A stretch of DNA of 57,386 nt, taken from contig JAZRZO010000011.1 of the NCBI GenBank assembly GCA_045601405.1, forward strand, positions 1-57,386, given 5' to 3'. Origin of the DNA: RGIG5612 sp045601405 (GTDB lineage Bacteria > Bacillota > Clostridia > Lachnospirales > Lachnospiraceae). The notes under the pieces were generated by a model. It was not told the origin of the DNA, did no database searches, and was given only the letters and a program-made list of their open reading frames with translations. The position numbers and the translations under genes are program-made. Positions 17,125 through 26,620 of this stretch are shown here, piece by piece. The number at the start of each line of letters is the position of its first letter. Position 1 is the stretch's first letter.

Positions 17125-18075
17125 ATGAAATTTATAAATGAATTTTTCGAAGGCGATATTATAACCGGGGTTTATCTGTGCAGGCAGAAAAATACCGCAA
17201 CAACAAAAAACGGTAAGGATTATGACAATCTCATCCTTGCCGATAAGACAGGCACGATAAATGCCAAGATCTGGGAACCCGGCTCAATGGGGATCGGAGA
17301 CTTTTCCGCCAATGACTACATAGAGATACACGGCAGAGTCTCTGTTTTCAACGGAGCTCTTCAGCTTTCAATAGACAGAGCCTTCAAGGCTAACGAAGGC
17401 AGCTACAGACCTTCAGACTATCTTCCGGTAAGCCCAAGAGACCCGGACAAGATGCTTGAAGAGCTGGATAAATTTATCAATTCCGTTAATTCGCCCTATT
17501 TCCGCCTTCTCCTTGACAGTATATTCGTTGATGATGTGCAGTTCCGCGAGGCATTCGCAAAGCACTCCGCGGCCAAGAGCGTGCATCATGGTTTTGTGAG
17601 CGGTCTTATCCATCACACTCTTTCCGTAGCATCGATCTGTCATTTTTACGCAAAGCAGTATCCCATCATCAACAGGGATCTTCTTATCACGGCCGCACTC
17701 TGTCATGATATCGGAAAGGTCCGGGAACTTTCCGCCTTCCCCTCAAATGATTATACAAATGAGGGTCAGCTTATTGGCCATATCGTGATAGGGGCACAGA
17801 TGATCAGTGAAAAGATCAGAGAGATAAACGGTTTCCCCAAGCTTAAGGCAGAGGAGCTTATACACTGCATCCTTGCCCATCATGGGGAATACGAATACGG
17901 TTCTCCCAAAAAGCCCGCCATAATCGAAGCAGTAGCTCTGAATTTTGCAGATAACGCGGACGCTAAGATCGAGGCCATGACCGAAATACTTGAGGGCAGC
18001 GTGAACCGCGACCCGGATATGCGATGGCTTGGATTTAACAGGCTCTTTGACTCCAATATACGTCCGACTGACTGA
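17125..18075 (+). CDS. 3'-5' exoribonuclease, YhaM/CBF1 type (OB-fold plus HD domain)
   Basis: A 316-residue protein: N-terminal OB-fold (about 1-100) for nucleic acid binding, then an HD metal-dependent phosphohydrolase domain with His pairs in GLIHHTLSVA near 170 and CHDIGKV near 193, plus HCILAHHGEYEYGSPKKPA near 250. This is the architecture of YhaM, a 3'-5' nuclease acting on RNA and single-stranded DNA in Firmicutes. It sits between the hydrolase gene and mutS2; its stop lies 4 bp before the mutS2 start. Length matches the family. Confidence 0.88.
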   Translation: MKFINEFFEGDIITGVYLCRQKNTATTKNGKDYDNLILADKTGTINAKIWEPGSMGIGDFSANDYIEIHGRVSVFNGALQLSIDRAFKANEGSYRPSDYLPVSPRDPDKMLEELDKFINSVNSPYFRLLLDSIFVDDVQFREAFAKHSAAKSVHHGFVSGLIHHTLSVASICHFYAKQYPIINRDLLITAALCHDIGKVRELSAFPSNDYTNEGQLIGHIVIGAQMISEKIREINGFPKLKAEELIHCILAHHGEYEYGSPKKPAIIEAVALNFADNADAKIEAMTEILEGSVNRDPDMRWLGFNRLFDSNIRPTD

Positions 18076-18079
18076 TCAT

Positions 18080-20467
18080 ATGAATAAAAGGGTATATAAA
18101 ACTCTTGAATTTGATAAGATACTTTCTCTTCTTTCGCGCCACGCATCCTGTGAGGCTGCTGTCTCCATGTGCGAAAAACTCGAGCCTCTCACTAATATAG
18201 AAGAGATACGCACAGCCCAGATACAGACTACAGATGCTGTAAGAAGACTCAGAAAAAAAGCCGGTCCGCGCTTCAATATGCTTGTGGATATCAGACCATC
18301 CCTGAAACGTCTTGAAGTGGGCGGAATCCTGAATACGGTTGACCTGCTTGAAATAGGCGGACTGCTTGACTGTGCCGTATCCGCCGTTAATTTTTTAAAG
18401 CCCGAAAACGGGGAGGAGGCTCCGGACAGCCTAAGCTCATACTATGAAGCGATAGACCCGTGCGTCTCCCTAAACAAAGAGATTAAACGGTGCATACTTT
18501 CTTACGATGAGATCGCAGATGACGCCAGCTCCGTACTCAGGCAGATCAGACGGAGAATAGCTGACACTAAAGCCTCTATCCAAAGAACCCTCAACAGGAT
18601 CATTACCTCCGCGGATATGAAGACATATCTGCAGGACAGCGTTGTCACAATGCGCAACGGCAGGTATTGCATTCCCGTCAGACAGGAGCTTCGCGCCGGC
18701 GTTCCCGGCATGATACACGACCAGTCAGGCTCCGGCTCCACTGTTTTTATCGAACCTGCCGCGGTTGTTGACCTTAACAACCGCCTCAAGGAGCTTGACC
18801 TTGAAGAAAAAGCTGAGATACAGGTCATACTTGCCGGTCTGTCTGAGGCTGCAGGCGGGGTCTCACAAAGCCTGCTCGCAGATCACAGGCTTTTGACCGG
18901 ACTGGATCTTATCCTGGCAAAGGCCCGGTTTTCCGAGGCTTTAAAAGGAAATGCTCCTGACTTTAATGAAGATGGATATATAGAACTTAAGCAGGCCCGC
19001 CACCCGCTTCTGGATATAAACAGCGCTGTTCCCATAAACATCAGTCTCGGAAAAGACTTCAATATGCTCATCATTACAGGACCTAACACCGGCGGAAAAA
19101 CAGTCTCACTCAAAACCGCAGGGCTGCTGTGCCTAATGGGACAGGCAGGACTTCATATCCCTGCGCTTGACGGCTCATCACTTTGTATCTTTGATGAGAT
19201 CTATGCCGATATAGGCGATGAACAGAGCATCGAGCAAAGTCTTTCAACCTTTTCATCTCACATGACCAACGTCGTTGATATCCTGGATAAGGCGGACTCT
19301 TCCTCTCTTGTACTTCTGGATGAGCTCTGCTCCGGAACCGATCCGACAGAGGGCGCCGCCCTGGCTCAAGCCATACTTACAAGGCTTAATCACTACGGAT
19401 GTAAGGTCATGGCCACCACACACTACCCGGAACTGAAGGTCTTCGCAATGAGCACAGAGGGCGTGAGCAATGCCTGCTGCGAATTTGATGTCGAAACGCT
19501 GAGACCAACCTATAAACTTATCATCGGACTTCCCGGCAAGAGCAATGCCTTTGCCATCTCTGAAAAGTTAGGGCTTGAAAACGATATCATCGAAAAGGCG
19601 AAGGAACGTCTGGATGCGGGCAGCATAGCATTCGAAGATATCCTCTCCGACATTGAGGCGGACAGGAAGACGGCCGGGCGCGAACGGGCTGAGGCTGAAA
19701 GACTGAGGATAGAAGCCGAAGGACTTCGTTCTTCTCTTGAAAAGGATAAGGAAGCGCTGAACAGAAAAAAAGAGGAGACTCTCCGTAAAGCTAATGAGGA
19801 GGCATACGAGGTTCTTTCTCAGGCAAAGGCCTATGCCGACAGGACCATAAAGGACATCCGCAAGGCTGAAAAGGGCCGCGTTGAGCTCAGCGCCCTTGAG
19901 CGGACGCGGACAGAGATCGGGAAGAAGGCAAACGCCTCTCTGGCTGAGCTCTCCTTTAAACCAAAGGCTGCCAAAAGCAGCAGGTCATTTTCCGCTGATG
20001 ATCTGAAGGAAGGCGATAAGGTTCATGTCAATTCTGTCAATCTGGACGGGATCATCACGCAGAGCGCGGACTCAAAGGGGATGGTTGGAGTAATGCTCGG
20101 AAATATGAATATGAAGGTAAGGCTCTCCGATCTGGACGAGCCTCATGAACAGTCTTATGAAAAAAACAGCGCGCCTGAAAAAGCAGGCGGCATCGGCAAT
20201 ATCAGATACAACAAGGCTATGGGGATATCTCATGAATTAAAGCTTCTGGGTATGACTGTTGATGATGCTCTTATCGAGCTTTCAAAATATCTGGACGACG
20301 CGTCCATGGCGCACCTTGAAAAAGTGCGCATAGTTCACGGAAAGGGGACGGGCGCTCTTCGCAGCGCAGTCCGGCAATATCTCAAGCGTGAAAAGCGTGT
20401 TAAAAAATTCTATCAGGCGGAATACGGCGAAGGCGACGCTGGAGTCACCATCGCCGAGCTGAAATGA
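18080..20467 (+). CDS. mutS2: MutS2 (recombination suppressor/ribosome-rescue ATPase with Smr domain)
   Basis: A 795-residue protein from the ATG at 18080, the family N-terminus (MNKRVYKTLEFDKI); an upstream in-frame ATG at 18029 would overlap the YhaM gene and adds non-family residues. Motifs: Walker A GPNTGGKT near 333, Walker B LVLLDELCSGTDPTEG near 410, a long charged coiled coil about 510-610, a KOW-like segment about 640-685 and a C-terminal Smr nuclease domain about 722-795 with HGKGTGALRSAV near 752. MutS2 acts on branched DNA and, in Bacillus, on collided ribosomes. No clear ribosome site precedes it, so it is probably translationally coupled to yhaM. Confidence 0.92.
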   Translation: MNKRVYKTLEFDKILSLLSRHASCEAAVSMCEKLEPLTNIEEIRTAQIQTTDAVRRLRKKAGPRFNMLVDIRPSLKRLEVGGILNTVDLLEIGGLLDCAVSAVNFLKPENGEEAPDSLSSYYEAIDPCVSLNKEIKRCILSYDEIADDASSVLRQIRRRIADTKASIQRTLNRIITSADMKTYLQDSVVTMRNGRYCIPVRQELRAGVPGMIHDQSGSGSTVFIEPAAVVDLNNRLKELDLEEKAEIQVILAGLSEAAGGVSQSLLADHRLLTGLDLILAKARFSEALKGNAPDFNEDGYIELKQARHPLLDINSAVPINISLGKDFNMLIITGPNTGGKTVSLKTAGLLCLMGQAGLHIPALDGSSLCIFDEIYADIGDEQSIEQSLSTFSSHMTNVVDILDKADSSSLVLLDELCSGTDPTEGAALAQAILTRLNHYGCKVMATTHYPELKVFAMSTEGVSNACCEFDVETLRPTYKLIIGLPGKSNAFAISEKLGLENDIIEKAKERLDAGSIAFEDILSDIEADRKTAGRERAEAERLRIEAEGLRSSLEKDKEALNRKKEETLRKANEEAYEVLSQAKAYADRTIKDIRKAEKGRVELSALERTRTEIGKKANASLAELSFKPKAAKSSRSFSADDLKEGDKVHVNSVNLDGIITQSADSKGMVGVMLGNMNMKVRLSDLDEPHEQSYEKNSAPEKAGGIGNIRYNKAMGISHELKLLGMTVDDALIELSKYLDDASMAHLEKVRIVHGKGTGALRSAVRQYLKREKRVKKFYQAEYGEGDAGVTIAELK

Positions 20468-20470
20468 TCG

Positions 20471-21628
20471 TTATTTGCTAATAAATGATCTTATCCTGGA
20501 AAGAGCTTCCTTAAGCTCCTCCATTGAATAAGCGTAGCTGATACGCAGGAAGCCTTCCCCGCACGCGCCGAAGGCTGTTCCGGGAACCACCGCAAGCTCC
20601 TGTTCCTCAAGAAGCTTTGTCGCAAATTCCTCACTGGTCATTCCGAATCTGCTGATGCCCGGAAATACATAAAAAGCGCCGTAGGGCTCAAAGCAGGAAA
20701 AACCCATATCTCTCAGGCTTTTAACAAGATATTTCCTTCTTTTGTCATATGCCTTGCGCATCTCCTCTATGTCCGCGTCTCCGTTTCGCAACGCCTCCAC
20801 ACCCGCATATTGCGATGTGGTAGGCGCGCACATTATGGCATACTGGTGAATCTTGGTCATCTGGGATATTATCTCCTCCGGACCTGTGGCAAAACCCAGC
20901 CTCCAGCCTGTCATGGCGTATGCCTTGGAGAAACCGTTTACCACCACCGTTCTCTCCCACATACCCGGAAGGCTCGCGATGGAAACATGAGGATTTCCGG
21001 TGTATGTAAGCTCCGCGTATATTTCATCGGAGATGACAAAGATGTCATTTTCTATGCATATCTTTGCTATCTTTTCCAGGTCTTCCTTTTCCATTACCGC
21101 TCCCGTAGGGTTATTCGGGAAAGCAAGTATCAGCACCTTTGTTTTTTCTGTTATCGACGCTGTGAGCTCTTCAGGCGTCAGGCGGAAATCATTCTTTTCC
21201 TGCAGCGGTATGGTCACCGGTACTCCTCCTGCCAGTACAGTACATGGCAGATAGCTTACATAGCACGGTTCCGGAATGATCACTTCATCGCCCGGGTCAA
21301 CCATTGCCCGCAAGGCCATATCTATGGCCTCGCTGCCTCCCACGGTAATGAGGACGCCATTTTTTTTATCATATGTTATTCCGTATTTTCTTTTATAGTA
21401 TGCTGCCACCTCTGACTTTAACTCAGGCAGTCCTGCATTTGATGTATAAAATGTGCGCCCTTTCTGAAGGGAATATATGCCGGCGTCTCTTATGTGCCCG
21501 GGAGTGTCGAAGTCCGGCTCTCCCACACCAAGTGATATCGCTTCCGGCATTTCCGCCACTATATCAAAAAATTTTCTTATGCCTGAAGGATGCAGTTCTC
21601 TGGCAACTTTTGAAATTGGATCTCTCAA
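20471..21628 (-). CDS. Class I/II pyridoxal-phosphate aminotransferase
   Basis: A 385-residue fold-type I aminotransferase. Visible: GVGEPDFDTP near 36, the Asn/Asp/Tyr cofactor residues in AFPNNPTGAV near 170 and ISDEIYAEL near 202, the PLP lysine in NGFSKAYAMTGWRLGFA near 235, and the carboxylate-binding Arg in LRISYAYS near the C-terminus. It would transfer an amino group between an amino acid (aspartate, alanine or aromatic) and a 2-oxo acid; the exact substrate is not determined. It overlaps an Lrp/AsnC regulator by 4 bp, a common pairing in Firmicutes, suggesting amino-acid-responsive control. Confidence 0.85.
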   Translation of the reverse strand: MRDPISKVARELHPSGIRKFFDIVAEMPEAISLGVGEPDFDTPGHIRDAGIYSLQKGRTFYTSNAGLPELKSEVAAYYKRKYGITYDKKNGVLITVGGSEAIDMALRAMVDPGDEVIIPEPCYVSYLPCTVLAGGVPVTIPLQEKNDFRLTPEELTASITEKTKVLILAFPNNPTGAVMEKEDLEKIAKICIENDIFVISDEIYAELTYTGNPHVSIASLPGMWERTVVVNGFSKAYAMTGWRLGFATGPEEIISQMTKIHQYAIMCAPTTSQYAGVEALRNGDADIEEMRKAYDKRRKYLVKSLRDMGFSCFEPYGAFYVFPGISRFGMTSEEFATKLLEEQELAVVPGTAFGACGEGFLRISYAYSMEELKEALSRIRSFISK

Positions 21629-22107
21629 AACGATATTTTCTTCCTTTCATCTTTTTTTACCGGACCTATCACAGTACCTTTTTCCTTATAACTCTTCATT
21701 ATAAAATGAGTGGCCGTGCCGCTGACATACTCTATCGTACTCAGCTTGCTCGATACAAAATTCGCGACCTGGCGCATTGTCTTTCCCTCTAAAATAACCA
21801 GAAAGTCATATCTTCCTGATATAAGATAACAGGATTTGACCTCGTCATATTTATAGATCCGCTCCGCTATGGCATCAAAACCTGAGTCTCTCTTTGTGTT
21901 AACGCTAACCTCTATCAGTGCGTCCACCTTTTCCTCACTGGTGTTTTTCCAGTTTATCATTGTGTAGTAGCCGCAGATCGTCCCATCCTTTTCGAGTTCG
22001 CTGATAGTATTGGCGACATCCGCTTCTTTTGCTTTAAGCTGAGCCGCAAGCTCTGAAAGCTCTATCCTTGAGTTATTTTCGATCAGCCTTAACAGTTTTT
22101 CTTTCAT
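21625..22107 (-). CDS. Lrp/AsnC-family transcriptional regulator
   Basis: A 160-residue protein with an N-terminal winged helix-turn-helix (about 5-55; SELAAQLKAKEADVANTIS) and a C-terminal RAM (ACT-like) ligand domain about 65-145, including VKSCYLISGRYDFLVILEG. Such proteins form octamers that bind amino acids and control nearby metabolic genes. Translationally coupled to the aminotransferase gene, its probable target or partner. The ribosome site AGAGGAG stands before the ATG. Confidence 0.88.
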   Translation of the reverse strand: MKEKLLRLIENNSRIELSELAAQLKAKEADVANTISELEKDGTICGYYTMINWKNTSEEKVDALIEVSVNTKRDSGFDAIAERIYKYDEVKSCYLISGRYDFLVILEGKTMRQVANFVSSKLSTIEYVSGTATHFIMKSYKEKGTVIGPVKKDERKKISF

Positions 22108-22128
22108 TATTTCCTGCTCCTCTTTGAA

Positions 22129-22695
22129 TCATACACCTGACCGGCGGTCTCTCTTCCGGTCCGCTATATCCTTCCTTTGCCGCTCCGGCGGTGAAAGATA
22201 TCTCTTTCCGCTTTTGCCTATTATAACACGCGCAGGGCCTTTGGTGATACGCCCTATCTTTATCGGACCTTTTCCGCCGCTCAATGCGGGCTCTTCCCCG
22301 GACGCAATGACAAAGCATCCCTTTGAGCTTACTTCATACGGATTTTCCCCAAACAGTTCCATTATCTCTATTACATGCTGGTCTATTGAAATATCATCCG
22401 CACACACTTCGCAGCCAACGACTGTTCGCAGCTCTCCGGACAGCTTCCCGCACAATTCCCAGATTGCCGCGTATATCCCGCCTTCTTTTACGGCTGTCGC
22501 TGTTATCTCTTTGCCATGAAAATATTTTTCACTAATATAAGTTGTGTCCGCGTTTTTTTCAACTGCCAGCTCCCACGCGTCCACGAATTCTTTAATGAAA
22601 AATCCCGGAAGCTCCGCATCGGCTCTTTCTTTATCTGAGTTATATAAGCTTACTGCCGTCTCATACGCGAGGGGTCCAAACATATATATATTCAT
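22129..22695 (-). CDS. Small protein resembling the C-terminal domain of AIR-synthase-related (PurM/HypE-like) proteins
   Basis: 188 residues from the ATG at 22695, just after the nth stop; an upstream start would lie wholly inside nth. The segments TATAVKEGGIYAAIWELC, DISIDQHVIEIMELFGENPYEV and CFVIAS resemble the C-terminal half of AIR-synthase-related proteins (thiamine-phosphate kinase, HypE and PurM fold), which contribute one half of an ATP-binding dimer. The N-terminal ATP-binding domain is absent, so activity, if any, differs from those enzymes. The last 25 residues are highly basic. It sits between nth and the Lrp gene. Family assignment is by eye and moderate. Confidence 0.55.
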   Translation of the reverse strand: MNIYMFGPLAYETAVSLYNSDKERADAELPGFFIKEFVDAWELAVEKNADTTYISEKYFHGKEITATAVKEGGIYAAIWELCGKLSGELRTVVGCEVCADDISIDQHVIEIMELFGENPYEVSSKGCFVIASGEEPALSGGKGPIKIGRITKGPARVIIGKSGKRYLSPPERQRKDIADRKRDRRSGV

Positions 22696-22700
22696 CAGGT

Positions 22701-23330
22701 TCAACCTTTTCCCGGACAGTAAGGGGCAAGAAAACACTCTCCGCACTTTGGATTTCTTGCTGTGCAGATACTCCTTCCGTGCGCGATGATCTGCATGTTC
22801 CACAGTATCCAGTGGTCCTCCGGCAGCGTCTTTTCAAGGTCCTTTTCCACCTTTACAGGATCGTCACTCTTTGTCAGACCGAGTTTTTTTGAGATCCTTC
22901 CCACGTGCGTATCCACCACGATGCTTGGAATATCATATATGTTCCCGCGGATAACATTCGCGGTTTTCCGCCCGACCCCCGGCAGCGAGGTGAGCGCGTC
23001 GATATCAGAGGGCACCTTTGAATCATATTCTTCCGTCAGCTTTTTAGCGCAGGCGATGATGTTTTTTGCTTTGTTATGATAAAAGCCCGTGGAGTGGATG
23101 TCTTTTTCCAGTTCCCTCTGATCAGCCCCGGCAAGGTCCTCCGGGCTTTTATATTTTTCGAACAGATCTTTGGTCACGATATTTACTCTCGCGTCTGTGC
23201 ACTGCGCGCTGAGGATGGTTGCAATAAGCAGCTGCCACGCGCCGTTATGATCCAGCCAGCATTTTTTCTGCACACTGTAATGTTCATCTAAAAGCTCTAA
23301 TATTTTTTCTACTCTTTCCGCTTTTTTCAT
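22701..23330 (-). CDS. nth: Endonuclease III (DNA glycosylase/AP lyase)
   Basis: A 209-residue base-excision repair enzyme that removes oxidised pyrimidines and nicks at abasic sites. Helix-hairpin-helix LPGVGRKTANV with catalytic Lys122, catalytic Asp140 in VVDTHVGRIS, and the C-terminal 4Fe-4S ligands CTARNPKCGECFLAPYC (C-X6-C-X2-C-X5-C) are all present. It lies downstream of mfd, separated by a dispersed repeat, forming a repair-gene cluster. Confidence 0.95.
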   Translation of the reverse strand: MKKAERVEKILELLDEHYSVQKKCWLDHNGAWQLLIATILSAQCTDARVNIVTKDLFEKYKSPEDLAGADQRELEKDIHSTGFYHNKAKNIIACAKKLTEEYDSKVPSDIDALTSLPGVGRKTANVIRGNIYDIPSIVVDTHVGRISKKLGLTKSDDPVKVEKDLEKTLPEDHWILWNMQIIAHGRSICTARNPKCGECFLAPYCPGKG

Positions 23331-23355
23331 TCCTTCATCCTTTCACATGCGGTAT

Positions 23356-23403
23356 GCCCCTCATCCGGCCCTGCGGGCCACCTTCCCCCGGAGGGGGGGA
23401 AGG
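23356..23403. repeat. Dispersed intergenic repeat, copy D (module 2 only)
   Basis: CCCCTCATCCGGCC-CTGC-GGGCC followed by ACCTTCCCCCGGAGGGGGGGAAGG, two adjacent G+C-rich inverted repeats. It matches module 2 of copy B (43221-43268, CCCCTCATCCGTC...CCTTCCCCGGAGGG). It ends 4 bp before the mfd stop codon. Confidence 0.75.
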
Positions 23404-23407
23404 CTGT

Positions 23408-26400
23408 CTACCCGCTACGCATCAGTGTGCCGATATCTTCAAAGAAGGCACTCAGGGCGTCGATCATGTCATCCGTTCCGTGCAGCCTGCCCTTCGGACG
23501 ATATACAAAATACGGCGCTGTATCCGCCACAAAACGCAGCGACGTTCCTCCGTTAGCATCATTGCTGTTAAAATCCCTCAAAAACTCCAGCATCCTGTAG
23601 CTGTCTATCGGAGCGGACTTATACATGTTTATCTTAAATTCCCTTCTGTCGCCGGATATATCTGTTATATACACGGCATGAGCCTTTGCCTTTAACAGAG
23701 CGACCTTCAAAAGATCCTCCGTAACCTCCGGGACAGGACCGAAACGGTCAGCAAGTTCATTACGGATATCATCCGCATCCTCGTCAGTCATTATTGTCGA
23801 TATCTTTTTATACATGTCCAGCTTTTCAGATTCATTCTTAATATACTCCGCCGGAATAAAAGCATCTATCTTAAGGTCTATGGATGTGTCAAAATCCTCT
23901 CTCACCTTTTCTCCCTTAAGGTAAGCCACAGCTTCATTTAACATCTTGCAGTACAGCTCATAGCCTACTGCCTCCATATGTCCCGACTGCTCCGCCCCGA
24001 GTACATTTCCCGCGCCTCTTATCTCAAGATCCCTCATAGCGATCCTGATGCCGCTGCCCAGATCCGAAAACTCTCTTATCGCCTTCAGCCTTTTCTCCGC
24101 AACCTCTCTTAAAAGCTTGTCCTTCCTGTACATCAAAAAAGCGTAGGAAGTGCGGCTGGAGCGTCCTACTCTGCCCCTGAGCTGATAAAGCTGACTGAGT
24201 CCGAATCGGTCCGCGTCATGGACTATTATCGTGTTGACATTCGATATATCCATACCCGTTTCAATGATTGTTGTGGAAACAAGAACATCAATATCCCCCG
24301 CGACAAAATCCTCCATAATCTCCTCAAGCTCCCTTGCGGACATACGTCCGTGGGCATACTGCACCTCAAGCTCCGGGAGCATCCTCCGGATATCAGCCGC
24401 AACCATATCAATATTGCTTGTCAGGTTATAAACGTAATAAACCTGACCTCCCCGTCGCGCCTCTCTCAGGATAGCCTCCTTAACGGCATCCTTTGAATAC
24501 TCCATTACATAAGTCTGTATGGGAACACGATCCTGCGGCGGCTCGGCAAGCAGACTCATATCCCTGATGCCGGAAAGAGACATGTGCAGTGTACGGGGTA
24601 TGGGCGTGGCGCTGAGTGTGAGTACATCCACATTCTTACGCAGCTGCTTTATCTTTTCCTTGTGCGATACTCCAAAGCGCTGCTCTTCATCAACTATCAG
24701 AAGCCCAAGATCGTGGAATTCAACATCCCCACTTAAAAGTCTGTGCGTCCCCACCACTATATCAACAAGGCCTTTTTTGATCTCCTCTACTATTTTTTTC
24801 TGACCGGCGCCTTTTGAAAACCTTGAAAGCTGGGCGACAGTTACGGGAAAGCCCTTCATTCTTTCCGTTATAGTTTCGTAATGCTGCTTCGCAAGTATAG
24901 TGGTGGGCACAAGAAAAGCCACCTGCTTGCCTTCCTGCACCGCCTTAAACGCAGCGCGCAGCGCAACCTCCGTTTTCCCGAAGCCCACATCGCCGCAGAC
25001 CAGTCTGTCCATGATCTGTGAGGATTCCATATCAGCCTTTACTGCCTCTATCGCGCGAAGCTGATCCTCTGTTTCCTCAAATTCAAAGCCTTCCTCAAAC
25101 TCCTTCTGCCACACGGTATCCGGCATATATTTATATCCGCTTACGCGCCGGCGCTCGGCATAAAGGCCTACCAGCTCGGCGGCTATGTCCTTAACAGACT
25201 GCCTTGCCCTTGCCTTTGCCTCGATCCATTCTTTCCCGCCGAGTCTGTTTATCTTCGGCTTCGCGCCCTCGCTTCCCGAATATTTCTGTATCCTGTCAAA
25301 CTGCGTTGCGAGCACAAAGAGACTGGCCTTGTTGGCATAGTCTATCTTCATATAATCCTTTTCGGAATCATCGACCTTTATCCTCTCTATTCCCCTGTAC
25401 ACGCCAACGCCATGCTGCTCATGCACAACATAGTCGCCGATGTTAAGGTCAGTGAAGTCCCTAATCGGATCACCTGAAAATCTTTTCCTTTTTCTCCTGC
25501 GTGACGCTTTTTTTCCGAAGATATCAACCTCTGATATTACTGAGTAATTCAGGTCAGGATATTCAAATCCTATCCTTACCGCTCCGACTCTGATATCAGA
25601 ATCTATGCCGTTTCCGGAAAGCTCTTTTCTGAGCCTGTCCGCTCTGGCGCTGCTGGCAGTGTAGATAACAACCTTCCGGCCTTCTTTTTCATATCTTTTC
25701 AGATCCTTTACCAGATCGTCAAATCTGCCGTTGTAAGAGGGGATGTTTCCGGCGTTGATAAAAAAATGATGCGCCGGCTTTATCTCATCACATTGCTGAT
25801 CCAGCATTGAAAAAGCAAGGCACGGCCTTTTTGTCAGCTCGTCAAGGACAGCATCCGTCAATATATCTTCCGCTGTCATTTTTGCCGGTTCATCCAGGAT
25901 AAACAGTGTGCCGGCATCGAAATAATCCGGAAATCCTTCATCCGCCGTGTCTTCCGTATCCGGCTGATCGCCCGGAAAGATAACCACCTCTTCAACCTCT
26001 TCTATGGAACGCTGGCTTGCGACATCAAAGATCTTTATGCTTTCTATCTCATCCCCCCACAGGTCTATGCGGAAGGGAGCATCCTCCGTATAGGGAAAAA
26101 CATCTATTATATTTCCCCTGACGGAAAATTCTCCGTGTGATGTTACCTGAAACTCGTTTTCATAACCCAGCTTTACCAGCTTTTCGGCAAATTCCGCAGG
26201 ATCCAAAGCGCAGCCCTTTTTCGCCCTGATGAGCATTTTTTTAATCTGATCAAAGCCGGCGTTTCTCTCCGCAAACGCATCCGGCGTGGTTATCACCGTA
26301 AGCCGTTCCCCGGAAAAAAGCTTTCTGACCACCTCCAGCCTCTGTTCGGAAAGGTATGTTCCTCTTATGTCGGCCTGGTCAAACACGGGGTCCTTCGCCG

Positions 26401-26620
26401 GATAATAAGCCGCGTCCTTATCAAATGCCGAATATGCCGAAAGCACCTCCACCGCTCTTTGCTCGTCACGGACTACTATGACCTTTGTTTTCATATCCTT
26501 TGTGAGATGAAAGATAAGATGCTCCATCTGTGAAGGCACACAGCCTCCCACCTGCACCACGCCATGTCCTATGCTGTTTTTTATCTGCCGGAATATTTCG
26601 GATCTTTCTATTATGTTCAT
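23408..26620 (-). CDS. mfd: Transcription-repair coupling factor Mfd
   Basis: A 1070-residue DNA translocase that removes RNA polymerase stalled at lesions and recruits UvrA. N-terminal UvrB-like region with degenerate nucleotide site (about 1-330), RNA-polymerase-interaction domain about 390-460 (GDYVVHEQHGVGVYRGIERI), then RecG-like motor domains with Walker A CGDVGFGKTEVALRA, VDEEQRFGV, SATPIPRTL and QLRGRVGRS, and the C-terminal regulatory domain. About 70-100 residues shorter than many homologues. It starts 1 bp inside the pth stop. A dispersed repeat lies directly after its stop codon. Confidence 0.94.
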   Translation of the reverse strand: MNIIERSEIFRQIKNSIGHGVVQVGGCVPSQMEHLIFHLTKDMKTKVIVVRDEQRAVEVLSAYSAFDKDAAYYPAKDPVFDQADIRGTYLSEQRLEVVRKLFSGERLTVITTPDAFAERNAGFDQIKKMLIRAKKGCALDPAEFAEKLVKLGYENEFQVTSHGEFSVRGNIIDVFPYTEDAPFRIDLWGDEIESIKIFDVASQRSIEEVEEVVIFPGDQPDTEDTADEGFPDYFDAGTLFILDEPAKMTAEDILTDAVLDELTKRPCLAFSMLDQQCDEIKPAHHFFINAGNIPSYNGRFDDLVKDLKRYEKEGRKVVIYTASSARADRLRKELSGNGIDSDIRVGAVRIGFEYPDLNYSVISEVDIFGKKASRRRKRKRFSGDPIRDFTDLNIGDYVVHEQHGVGVYRGIERIKVDDSEKDYMKIDYANKASLFVLATQFDRIQKYSGSEGAKPKINRLGGKEWIEAKARARQSVKDIAAELVGLYAERRRVSGYKYMPDTVWQKEFEEGFEFEETEDQLRAIEAVKADMESSQIMDRLVCGDVGFGKTEVALRAAFKAVQEGKQVAFLVPTTILAKQHYETITERMKGFPVTVAQLSRFSKGAGQKKIVEEIKKGLVDIVVGTHRLLSGDVEFHDLGLLIVDEEQRFGVSHKEKIKQLRKNVDVLTLSATPIPRTLHMSLSGIRDMSLLAEPPQDRVPIQTYVMEYSKDAVKEAILREARRGGQVYYVYNLTSNIDMVAADIRRMLPELEVQYAHGRMSARELEEIMEDFVAGDIDVLVSTTIIETGMDISNVNTIIVHDADRFGLSQLYQLRGRVGRSSRTSYAFLMYRKDKLLREVAEKRLKAIREFSDLGSGIRIAMRDLEIRGAGNVLGAEQSGHMEAVGYELYCKMLNEAVAYLKGEKVREDFDTSIDLKIDAFIPAEYIKNESEKLDMYKKISTIMTDEDADDIRNELADRFGPVPEVTEDLLKVALLKAKAHAVYITDISGDRREFKINMYKSAPIDSYRMLEFLRDFNSNDANGGTSLRFVADTAPYFVYRPKGRLHGTDDMIDALSAFFEDIGTLMRSG

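Noticed and set aside
18029..18079. Upstream ATG extending MutS2 by 17 residues
   Set aside because: It would start inside the YhaM gene and the added residues do not belong to the MutS2 N-terminus, which begins at 18080.
22696..22803. Longer start for the AIR-synthase-like gene
   Set aside because: The added 36 codons lie entirely inside nth in another frame and are very basic, unlike the rest.
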